Source: CAG-303 sp034172985 (GTDB taxonomy: Bacteria; Bacillota; Clostridia; Lachnospirales; Lachnospiraceae). Taken from it: 11,132 nt of DNA. The notes beneath the pieces are model-generated. The model ran no database searches. It was not told the DNA's origin and saw nothing but the letters and a program-made list of their open reading frames with translations. A program made the translations under genes and the position numbers. This document shows, piece by piece, positions 1-6,846 of this stretch. Where the stretch lies: NCBI GenBank assembly GCA_034172985.1, contig JAXFDY010000047.1:1-11132 (forward strand). The letters are read 5' to 3'. Positions within the stretch are counted from its first letter, which is position 1. Each line of letters starts with the position of its first letter.

Positions 1-1465
1 AAGAAATCTCTTTTAATTTCAATGAGCCTTCCATACTGAGTGCATAATCAAGACCACGTCCAATATATAACAAGCTATCGGCATTTACCAGTTTTGAGGC
101 AACATACTGACACTGCTGCTTCACTTCCAGTGATTTTTCCACAAGATGAGGAATATCTGTCAGACATTTTGTCAATTCCCTGCATCTTTCTTCCGTAATC
201 TGTCCCTTGGCAAAAGCAAGCTGAAATGCAAATAAATACATGATTGACAACTGTACGGAATATGCTTTTGTCGATGCGACCGATATCTCCGGACCTGCAT
301 GTGTATAAATAACAAAATCAGATTCTCTTGCAATCGAAGATCCTTTCACATTTACTACAGAAAGTGTCGTTACATGATTTTCTTTCGCCAATCTGAGAAC
401 TGCTTTTGTATCAGCAGTTTCACCAGACTGGGAAATCAAAATCACCAAATCATCCTCCGTAAGCACCGGGTCACGATAACGGAATTCCGATGCAATATCT
501 ACTGCTACTTCGATACGTGCCAGCCGCTCTATTACATATTTTCCAAGCATTCCTGCATGCATGGCAGTTCCACAGGCAACAATATATATTTTCTTAAACT
601 TATTCAGCATTTCTGTTGTGATTCCACATTCCTCCAAAAATGGCATACCATCCATAATACGCGGAGTCACAGTCGTTTTTAATGCAGTCGGCTGTTCATG
701 TATTTCTTTCAGCATAAAATGCTCATATCCACCTTTTTCCGCAGCCTCTTCATCCCAGTTTGCATGCTGCAATTCTTTGTTGATGATCTGACCATGAATA
801 TCTGTAATCTCAACAGAATGATCTGTAATCACAGCGATTTCGTCCTGTTCCAAAAGATAATAATCTCTTGTATACTTAAGAATAGCAGGCACATCTGATG
901 CAATGAAATTTTCTTTCTCTCCACATCCTATAATCAGCGGACTATCTCTTCTCACTGCAAAAATCCGATCCGGAAAATCCGAAAACATAATACCCAATGC
1001 ATAGGAGCCTTCGATTTCCGTAATCACTCTGGCTATGGTTTCCACCGGATTTCCATCATAATAAAAATCCAGAAGTTTAGCTACTGTCTCTGTATCTGTT
1101 TCACTAACAAATTCATATCCCTTTTCCATCAGAAAAGATTTCAGTTTAATATAATTTTCTATAATACCATTATGCACAATGGTAACCCGCTTATTTCCAT
1201 GGGGATGTGAATTGATATCCGAAGGTTCTCCATGTGTCGCCCATCTTGTATGTCCGATTCCGCAATGTCCATCCGGTTTATGCACTTTTTCCAGTTTCTC
1301 TTCTAAATCTTTCAAACGTCCTTTCGACTTTTCCACTACGATTTTATTTTTCTCAAATACTGCTATTCCGGCTGAATCATATCCCCGGTATTCCAGCTTG
1401 GATAATGCTCCGATAAGCACATCTGCACAATCTCTATCTCCTACATATCCAACGATACCACACAT
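1..1465 (-). CDS. glmS: Glutamine--fructose-6-phosphate aminotransferase (isomerizing), 3' end off window
   Basis: The enzyme converts fructose-6-phosphate and glutamine to glucosamine-6-phosphate in the cytoplasm, the entry step to UDP-GlcNAc and peptidoglycan. The protein begins MCGIVGYVG, so Cys2 is the N-terminal nucleophile of the class II glutaminase domain. It continues with GHTRWATHGEP (about residues 71-81) and HNGIIENY (about 98-105). Two SIS sugar-isomerase domains follow: ACGTAMHAG (about 298-306), SQSGET (about 346-351) and AGPEISVASTKAY (about 391-403), then the start of the second SIS at YIGRGLDYALSMEGSLKLKEIS. About 488 residues are present; the family is about 600-610, so roughly the last 120, including the C-terminal catalytic tail, lie beyond the left edge. 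AGGAGG (complement at 1475-1480) precedes the ATG. The gene starts 22 bp after the topB stop, so it is probably cotranscribed with topB. No glmS ribozyme is present. Identification is secure. Confidence 0.97.
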   Translation of the reverse strand, partial: MCGIVGYVGDRDCADVLIGALSKLEYRGYDSAGIAVFEKNKIVVEKSKGRLKDLEEKLEKVHKPDGHCGIGHTRWATHGEPSDINSHPHGNKRVTIVHNGIIENYIKLKSFLMEKGYEFVSETDTETVAKLLDFYYDGNPVETIARVITEIEGSYALGIMFSDFPDRIFAVRRDSPLIIGCGEKENFIASDVPAILKYTRDYYLLEQDEIAVITDHSVEITDIHGQIINKELQHANWDEEAAEKGGYEHFMLKEIHEQPTALKTTVTPRIMDGMPFLEECGITTEMLNKFKKIYIVACGTAMHAGMLGKYVIERLARIEVAVDIASEFRYRDPVLTEDDLVILISQSGETADTKAVLRLAKENHVTTLSVVNVKGSSIARESDFVIYTHAGPEISVASTKAYSVQLSIMYLFAFQLAFAKGQITEERCRELTKCLTDIPHLVEKSLEVKQQCQYVASKLVNADSLLYIGRGLDYALSMEGSLKLKEIS

Positions 1466-1487
1466 ATATCTATTCCTCCTGTAATCT

Positions 1488-3494
1488 CTATTTATAGTTT
1501 ACTGCTATCTGATCAAAAAGGACCCGAAGCTGTGGCTGATTATTCAGATTCCGCACACCATTTACCCTACGGCTCACAAAGTCGTCTAATTTCTGCATAT
1601 ATTCCTCACTCGTAATCGTTCCTTCCGCTACATAAGTCAGACCTTTTTCCCAACTGGCCGTAAGCTCAGGATTCAATAACGGCCGGATAGAGCAGTTTAC
1701 AACATCATGTACCATTTCTCCCAGCTGTGATGGTGTGATAATCTGAGTCTTTTTATTCAGATTAATATATTGAATATTAATCAGTTTTTTCAATATTTCC
1801 GCTCTTGTTGCACTGGTTCCTATGCCGCTTCCCTTAATCTGGGCACGCAATTCCTCATCTTCTATGAGTTGGCCGGCATTTTCCATTGCTAAAATAATTG
1901 AGCCTGAATTATAACGCTTTGGAGGGGAAGTCTCTCCCTCCTTAATGTTCAATTCATTAAGAGATAGTTTATCACCTTTCTTAAATTTTTTCAATTGCTC
2001 AATTGTATTTATATCAATGTTAACACTTTCTTCCTCTGGTTTTTTTAAGGACTGCTGTACTTTTAAATATCCTTCCTCTACCAGTACTTTAAAATTCGCT
2101 GAAAACTGTTCTTGATAATATTCCTCCGAATCCGGTTTTTGATCCGATGGTGCTGTACAAAGAATACTTACTTTCTGATATACTGCAGGAGGATAAAAAA
2201 TACTTAAAAATCTCCTTACAATGACCTGATACACTTTGCCTGATGTAGGATTTAAGGCACGCAATGCCCCCAGTCCCTGTCCTGTAGGTATAATTGCATA
2301 ATGATCTGTAATCTGTTTATCATTGACATATCTTGTTTTTGCAATTCCCTTATAAGTACCCTTTTCCAGAATGTCTTCAGCAAAAGCAGAAAATTCCTGA
2401 AGATTCTTCAATCCACTGATATTCCGGTGAATCTCTTTTGCCACTGCCGTAGACAAAACTCTTGCGTCAGTTCTCGGGTAAGTAACCAGCTTTTTCTCAT
2501 ATAACTCCTGAATAATTTTTAATGTTTCATCGGGACTAATCTTAAAAAGTTTTGAACATTCATTTTGCAATTCCGCCAGATTAAACAACAAAGGAGGATT
2601 TTTTAATTCTTTTTTTCTCTCTATTTTTTCTATTGTCAATATGCCCTGTGCATTTTGTTCCAAGAGATTTTTCAATTCTTCCGCTTTTGCTTTTTCTTTA
2701 AATCCGTTCTCTTTATATAAATATGGGGTTCCTGCATATTTAGACTGATCAGATACTTTCCATTCAGCGTCAAACTTTATCCCTTCTGCCTCCGACGATG
2801 CCAGTACACGATAAAACGGTGTCTTCACAAACGCCCTGATTTCTCTTTCCCTGCGGACAATCATTCCCAGCACACAAGTCATCACTCGTCCAACAGAAAT
2901 AACAGTTCTGTCCGTTTTTAAATATCCGGATAAACATCTTCCATATTTTAAAGTAAGCAATCTGGAAAAATTAATTCCCATCAAATAATCTTCTTTTGCG
3001 CGAAGATAGGCTGCCTCCGACAGATGATCATATTCCGAAAGATCTTTTGCATCTTTTACACCTCTTAAAATCTCCTCTTCTGTCTGGGAGTCAATCCATA
3101 CACGTTTTCTCTGTTTCCCATTTACACCTGCCATCTGCTCTACCAGACGATAAATATATTCCCCTTCCCGTCCTGAGTCCGTACAAACATAAATGCAATC
3201 CACATCTTCTCTGTGAAGCAGATTTTTTACAATATTAAATTGCTTTTCTACTCCGGGAATTACTTCATATAAAAATTTCTCCGGAATAAACGGAAGTGTA
3301 TCCAGACTCCATCTCTTTAATCGTTCATCGTATTTTTCCGGATAGCTCATGGTCACAAGATGTCCTACGCACCAGGTCACTACTCCATTTTCAGATTCTA
3401 CATACCCGTCATAACGCTTAGTATTCATCTTTAATGCCTTGGCAAATTCAGCTGCCACGCTGGGCTTTTCTGCTATAAACAATGGTTTCGCCAT
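1488..3494 (-). CDS. topB: DNA topoisomerase III (type IA)
   Basis: This is a type IA topoisomerase that cuts one DNA strand through a 5'-phosphotyrosine and decatenates or relaxes DNA. The Toprim domain is N-terminal, with AEKPS at 8-12 (Glu9 the likely general acid/base) and TDSGREGE at 105-112. The usual second Asp of DxDxE is Gly, a form I recall from Gram-positive TopB proteins. The SxGRVQTP-type motif is altered to SVGRVMTC (200-207). The catalytic tyrosine is Tyr339 in VTYPRTD. Later landmarks are DHYAIIPTG (397-405), YNSGSIILAMENAG (528-541) and GSGIGTSATRAEI (555-567). At 668 residues it is near the length of E. coli TopB (653). No Cys-rich zinc-finger tail is seen, which fits TopB rather than TopA. 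The start has a GGGAG ribosome site about 8 bases upstream. It lies 29 bp after yfbR and 22 bp before glmS, so probably in one transcript. A plasmid- or ICE-borne copy is unlikely because the neighbours are chromosomal housekeeping genes. Confidence 0.95.
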   Translation of the reverse strand: MAKPLFIAEKPSVAAEFAKALKMNTKRYDGYVESENGVVTWCVGHLVTMSYPEKYDERLKRWSLDTLPFIPEKFLYEVIPGVEKQFNIVKNLLHREDVDCIYVCTDSGREGEYIYRLVEQMAGVNGKQRKRVWIDSQTEEEILRGVKDAKDLSEYDHLSEAAYLRAKEDYLMGINFSRLLTLKYGRCLSGYLKTDRTVISVGRVMTCVLGMIVRREREIRAFVKTPFYRVLASSEAEGIKFDAEWKVSDQSKYAGTPYLYKENGFKEKAKAEELKNLLEQNAQGILTIEKIERKKELKNPPLLFNLAELQNECSKLFKISPDETLKIIQELYEKKLVTYPRTDARVLSTAVAKEIHRNISGLKNLQEFSAFAEDILEKGTYKGIAKTRYVNDKQITDHYAIIPTGQGLGALRALNPTSGKVYQVIVRRFLSIFYPPAVYQKVSILCTAPSDQKPDSEEYYQEQFSANFKVLVEEGYLKVQQSLKKPEEESVNIDINTIEQLKKFKKGDKLSLNELNIKEGETSPPKRYNSGSIILAMENAGQLIEDEELRAQIKGSGIGTSATRAEILKKLINIQYINLNKKTQIITPSQLGEMVHDVVNCSIRPLLNPELTASWEKGLTYVAEGTITSEEYMQKLDDFVSRRVNGVRNLNNQPQLRVLFDQIAVNYK

Positions 3495-3523
3495 TATAAA
3501 ATCTCCCTTGCTCTTTCTATCCT

Positions 3524-4117
3524 CTATACATCTTCTGCCTGGTCATCCAGAGTAAGTCTGTATGCCGGAAGAAAATGTTCCAGAAAATAATCAGCTTCCT
3601 CCAAGTGTAAATTTTTAACTGCCTCTAACGTAGATTTACCCGCCTGTGCAAAATCTACATTTCCCATAGCCAGTTCTTCTTCACACTTTATCAAAGCCGA
3701 CAGTTTATCTGCCGCCTTTACATACTTCCAATATTGTTTTTCTTCATCCTGTTCCAGAATCAGATTCCGATAAGTATTCTGCATTTCTTTCGGAAGTATT
3801 TCAACCAACTGATTTCCTGCATATTTCTCCACATTTTTATATGCATCTTTAATCTCCGGTGCAAAATATTTGATAGGAGTAGGCATATCTCCTGTAATAA
3901 TCTCTGTTACGTCATGAAACATGGCAAGTACTGCGATTCTCTCCGCATTCAGGTTTTTATCAAAATAAGCATTTCCGATAACAGCCAGAGCATGAGCCAG
4001 AATTGCAGTGTCAAGACTGTGCTCCGCAATATTTTCTTTTATTGTATTTCGCATCAGTCCCCAGCGGTTAATGTATTTCATTCTTGACAACATTGCATAA
4101 AAATTATTGTTCTTCAT
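3524..4117 (-). CDS. yfbR: YfbR-family 5'-deoxynucleotidase (HD domain)
   Basis: This is a metal-dependent phosphohydrolase that removes the 5' phosphate from deoxyribonucleoside monophosphates, part of nucleotide salvage and pool control. The sequence aligns almost without gaps to E. coli YfbR (199 residues; this one 197). The opening FYAMLSRMKYINRWGLMRN matches, including Trp19, which in YfbR helps select deoxy substrates. The HD-domain metal ligands fall at the same numbers as in E. coli: His33 in EHSL, His68-Asp69 in FHD, and Asp137 in AADKLSA. Glu72 and TGDMPTPIKYF (75-85) are also kept. The start is supported by GGAGG (complement 4123-4127) five bases upstream. This is the first gene of a tight run with topB and glmS. 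There is little room for its own promoter, because the galM terminator ends only about a dozen bases before the start codon. Confidence 0.93.
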   Translation of the reverse strand: MKNNNFYAMLSRMKYINRWGLMRNTIKENIAEHSLDTAILAHALAVIGNAYFDKNLNAERIAVLAMFHDVTEIITGDMPTPIKYFAPEIKDAYKNVEKYAGNQLVEILPKEMQNTYRNLILEQDEEKQYWKYVKAADKLSALIKCEEELAMGNVDFAQAGKSTLEAVKNLHLEEADYFLEHFLPAYRLTLDDQAEDV

Positions 4118-4129
4118 TCATTCCTCCAC

Positions 4130-4185
4130 CAGAAAGAAAACATGAAATGCCGCAAAACAATATTTTACGGCATTTCATGTCACTT
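4130..4185 (-). terminator. Intrinsic terminator of galM
   Basis: A perfect 13-bp inverted repeat (ACATGAAATGCCG at 4140-4152 with its complement at 4168-4180) starts five bases after the galM stop. The loop can pair further through a G-T wobble and four A-T pairs, giving about 18 bp with a five-base loop. Read on the minus strand, the stem runs straight into TTTTCTTTCT (4139-4130). The U-tract is followed at once by the ribosome site of yfbR, so termination here would limit read-through from galM into yfbR-topB-glmS. Confidence 0.9.
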
Positions 4186-5243
4186 TATTTTACAGAAAAC
4201 TTATAGATTGTTTCTGTATGATATGTTTCTCCTGCCTTTGTCACCGGCTGTTCAAATGCCGGTACATTAATTGCATTCGGGAAATACTGTGTTCCAAAGC
4301 ATAATCCGCTTCTCTGTATATAAACTGCCCCTTCTTTACCGGTTAAGGTTCCGTCAAGAAAGTTTCCTGTATAGAACTGAATACCCGGAAGATCAGTGAA
4401 AACTTCCATATATCTTCCGGACTCTTCATCATAAAGTGAAGCTACCAGAGAAGTTTCGCCTTTCTTTGTCTTTAAAATCCAGTTGTGGTCAAATCCCTTA
4501 CCCCAGTTTAACTGATCGTAATCTACAGCAATGTCTTTTCCCACTTTCTTTGGTGTTGTAAAATCCATTGGGGTATCTGCTGTTTTTCTGATTTCACCAT
4601 TTGGAATAGATTCTTCATCTGCAAAAGTAAATTCATCTGCATCAATCCATGCCACCTGATCCAGAATCGTTCCTGAACTCTGTCCTGCAAGATTAAAATA
4701 ACTATGATTTGTCAGATTAATTACTGTATCTTTATCCGTTTTTCCCAGATACTCAATGATGATAGAATTATCATCTGTAAGAATATATTTTACGGAAATA
4801 GAAAGATTTCCAGGGAATCCCTGATCTTTATCAGGACTTTCATATGTAAATTCGATGACCTGTCCCCGCTGATCTTCATATGTCTCTGCATTCCACAATC
4901 TCTTATGGTATCCATCGTATCCACCATGAAGATTATTATTTCCATCATTCTTATCTAACTGATAGGTCACACCATTTAATTCAAATGATGCCCCTCCGAT
5001 ACGGTTAGCATGACGACCGATTGTTGCACCAAAATTCGGTTCGTTTACAAAATAATCATCTAATTTGTCAAAACCCAATACTACATCTGACAGTTTTCCG
5101 TCTTTGTCCGGAACATACAAAGATACAAGAATTGCACCAAAATCAGTGTATTTTGCCAACATACCATTTTTATTTTCTACTGTGTACAGATATGCTGTTT
5201 TTCCGTCCTTTGTCTGTCCAAATACTTCTTTCTTAAATGCCAT
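4185..5243 (-). CDS. galM: GalM-family aldose 1-epimerase with Glu-to-Gly at the catalytic position
   Basis: Mutarotases interconvert alpha and beta anomers of galactose and glucose, usually feeding the Leloir pathway. The 352-residue protein has the family hallmarks: GRHANRIGGASFEL (77-90, Arg81), NNNLHGG (102-108, His106), the catalytic histidine His180 in NLTNHSYFNLAG, FDHNWIL (251-257, Asp252), DLPGIQFYTGNFLDG (284-298) and FGTQYFPNAIN (316-326). These align with L. lactis GalM residues Arg71, His96, His170, Asp243 and Glu304. The residue matching the catalytic base Glu304 (Glu307 in human GALM, in CLETQ) is Gly317 here, codon GGA, one base from GAA. The fold is secure; activity is therefore uncertain. 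There is no signal peptide, so the protein is cytoplasmic. Start support is AAGGAGA upstream of the ATG. It has its own promoter (5302-5330) and terminator, so it is likely monocistronic, although DUF4956 transcripts may also read in. Confidence 0.93.
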   Translation of the reverse strand: MAFKKEVFGQTKDGKTAYLYTVENKNGMLAKYTDFGAILVSLYVPDKDGKLSDVVLGFDKLDDYFVNEPNFGATIGRHANRIGGASFELNGVTYQLDKNDGNNNLHGGYDGYHKRLWNAETYEDQRGQVIEFTYESPDKDQGFPGNLSISVKYILTDDNSIIIEYLGKTDKDTVINLTNHSYFNLAGQSSGTILDQVAWIDADEFTFADEESIPNGEIRKTADTPMDFTTPKKVGKDIAVDYDQLNWGKGFDHNWILKTKKGETSLVASLYDEESGRYMEVFTDLPGIQFYTGNFLDGTLTGKEGAVYIQRSGLCFGTQYFPNAINVPAFEQPVTKAGETYHTETIYKFSVK

Positions 5244-5301
5244 TTGTTTTTCTCCTTATCTATCATATATAAAATTCATTTGTTTCCAATTATACTTTAT
5301 T

Positions 5302-5330
5302 ATGATACTATATTCTCAAATTCATGTCAA
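5302..5330 (-). promoter_or_regulatory. Sigma-A-type promoter for galM
   Basis: On the minus strand there is a perfect -35 TTGACA (complement 5325-5330), a 17-base spacer and the -10 TATCAT (complement 5302-5307). A start near 5295 would give a leader of about 50 bases before the galM ATG. The -35 lies ten bases after the stop codon of the DUF4956 gene. A second -10-like TATAAT lies just downstream (about 5289-5294) but has no matching -35. The assignment rests on consensus matching only. Confidence 0.8.
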
Positions 5331-5339
5331 ATAAGAAAT

Positions 5340-6023
5340 TTAAAATCCGCCGTACGCCATATCATCTTTGATAGCCAGTGTAATATTCAGATTACCATTT
5401 CTGCACCGGATGGAATCTATGAACAATTTTTCATTGGCATCTTTTTTCATTTCCACAGAATATACAAGTTCATACAACGTTCCAAGATTTGTGGTTTTCA
5501 CCTGTTCCAGCCTTGCGCCATTTGTATATTCCTCAAAGAGATCATCAAAAGCGCCCTGATAATTTAAGTTTTCCGGAATTGTAATCTTTAACTGTTTTGC
5601 TTCTGACTTATTTCTCGCATACCCAAATCGAATGAGTACGAAATATACGACTCCCACTGCCAGGCAGAAAATTGCTGCATATAAAACGCATCCCATGCCA
5701 CATGCCAGACCGGTGGCCATGGCAAAAAATACATTTACAATATCCTTTGAATTTCCAGGCACACTTCGAAATCTTACCAGTGCAAACACTCCGCCTAGAG
5801 AAATTGCTTTTGCAATATCCGAACCGATAAGCATAATCACGGCTGCTACACATACAGGAAGAATAACAAGTGTGACTGCAAAGTTCTGAGAATATTTCTT
5901 TTCTTTGTCACTAAATATATATACAAAACTAAGATATAATCCTAAGAGCAAAGCTGCACCTAAGCTAATGAGTGTGTCAGGGGTTGATAATGAAGTTGTT
6001 GTTTCAAATACTGTCGTGGACAT
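5340..6023 (-). CDS. DUF4956 family membrane protein
   Basis: This is a 227-residue integral membrane protein of unknown biochemical function. Hydrophobic segments lie at about 18-37, 48-67 and 96-131 (the last long enough for two passes). A soluble C-terminal domain of about 95 residues follows, presumably cytosolic because the segment after the last helix is basic (RFGYARNK). The family signature is GGVFALVRFRSVPG at 77-90, followed by Lys93-Asp94, in the loop after the second helix. Start support is GGAAGGAG six to seven bases before the ATG. The first 64 bases overlap the end of the VTC-domain gene in another frame, which suggests translational coupling. In Firmicutes, DUF4956 genes commonly sit beside VTC-domain genes, often with CotH-like or kinase genes (recalled, not searched). 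A role as membrane partner of the VTC protein is inference. No terminator follows before the galM promoter. Confidence 0.88.
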   Translation of the reverse strand: MSTTVFETTTSLSTPDTLISLGAALLLGLYLSFVYIFSDKEKKYSQNFAVTLVILPVCVAAVIMLIGSDIAKAISLGGVFALVRFRSVPGNSKDIVNVFFAMATGLACGMGCVLYAAIFCLAVGVVYFVLIRFGYARNKSEAKQLKITIPENLNYQGAFDDLFEEYTNGARLEQVKTTNLGTLYELVYSVEMKKDANEKLFIDSIRCRNGNLNITLAIKDDMAYGGF

Positions 6024-6763
6024 AATAATTCTCCTTCCATATTACAGACATCTCTGTTCTGTATCATTTGCTTATATTCTGTACCATATTTTGAAAATGA
6101 AGTTGAAAAGATTTGTTTTTCCGATAAAAGCGATGTAAACCAAAGTGGCACTGCTTCTGAGCTTTTCACTTCCATCAGCCAGAAGGCATTATTGATCAAT
6201 AATCTTCCTTCATTTCCTTTTTCCAGGCCTACCTCTTCTCTGCGGGCTTTGATATTGGTATCAAATGTAATACGAAAATCCCTGTCATCTTTTGAAAAGA
6301 ATGCCTGTCGGTCATAGGTAAGGTATACCTTCGGTTTTAAATCATACACTCGCAGAAAATATTTTATTTCTTCCAATACCTGACGGTTGATATAAGGCTG
6401 ATCCCCAGGATCAATCCCATGTTCAATCAGATCATAAGCCTCAAACAGACGAAGTGTCGTTCTGCGCTTATTTACCAGTCCCTTGTATTTCTTCTTAATT
6501 TCAAGAAACACTTTATCCTCCAGGGCTGGTACCCCATAACTTCTCAAGCGTAATTTTTCCTTATATACCGGTTTCTCAATTGAGGCACGAATCAATGCAT
6601 CATTCGACGTATCATAATAGATATTTGCGATATTATACAGTTGTCCGTTTTTATTAAATTTATCCGGCACCATATGTTCACTGATATTCTCCAGTATCCA
6701 GTGATAATTTTCTTCTGTCAGTAAATACTTTTTTTCATACCTACTAAATACTTCTATGGCCAT
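5960..6763 (-). CDS. VTC-domain protein, polyphosphate polymerase-like
   Basis: This is a 267-residue soluble protein of the VTC/triphosphate-tunnel fold. In yeast Vtc4 the same domain builds polyphosphate from ATP. Basic and acidic tunnel residues recur in the expected order: RYEKKYLL (8-15), KEKLRLRSYG (68-77), FLEIKKKYKG (86-95), KRRTTLR (99-105), LTYDRQAF (148-155), RITFDTNIKARR (164-175), LMEVKSS (196-202) and FSKYGTEYKQ (223-232). I start it at ATG 6761-6763 because GGGAGG (complement 6771-6776) is correctly spaced there. An in-frame ATG at 6835 would add 24 residues with no good ribosome site, filling the gap after the kinase gene. The last 20 or so residues are read from DNA that also encodes the start of DUF4956, so this tail is probably not conserved. 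Enzymatic polyphosphate synthesis is inferred from the domain only. Confidence 0.87.
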   Translation of the reverse strand: MAIEVFSRYEKKYLLTEENYHWILENISEHMVPDKFNKNGQLYNIANIYYDTSNDALIRASIEKPVYKEKLRLRSYGVPALEDKVFLEIKKKYKGLVNKRRTTLRLFEAYDLIEHGIDPGDQPYINRQVLEEIKYFLRVYDLKPKVYLTYDRQAFFSKDDRDFRITFDTNIKARREEVGLEKGNEGRLLINNAFWLMEVKSSEAVPLWFTSLLSEKQIFSTSFSKYGTEYKQMIQNRDVCNMEGELLCPRQYLKQQLHYQPLTHSLA

Positions 6764-6846
6764 ATTAACACCTCCCAGCCATCTGTCTGTTCTTTTCCCT
6801 CTGACCATTTGTATCTTAACTATGTAACGTGACAATCATGTGAAGA

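Noticed and set aside
299..682. Plus-strand open frame of 127 codons
   Set aside because: It lies fully antisense to the SIS-domain part of glmS, has a Cys/His/Ile-rich low-quality composition, and has no ribosome site.
4704..4958. Plus-strand open frame opposite galM
   Set aside because: Mirror of the galM coding frame, rich in Ile and Cys, without start signals.
5608..5853. Minus-strand open frame of 81 codons
   Set aside because: Alternative frame within the DUF4956 gene, which itself has the family motif and a good ribosome site.
6764..6835. Longer N-terminus for the VTC protein from ATG 6835
   Set aside because: The 24 extra residues have no family resemblance, and the well-spaced GGGAGG site serves ATG 6763 instead.
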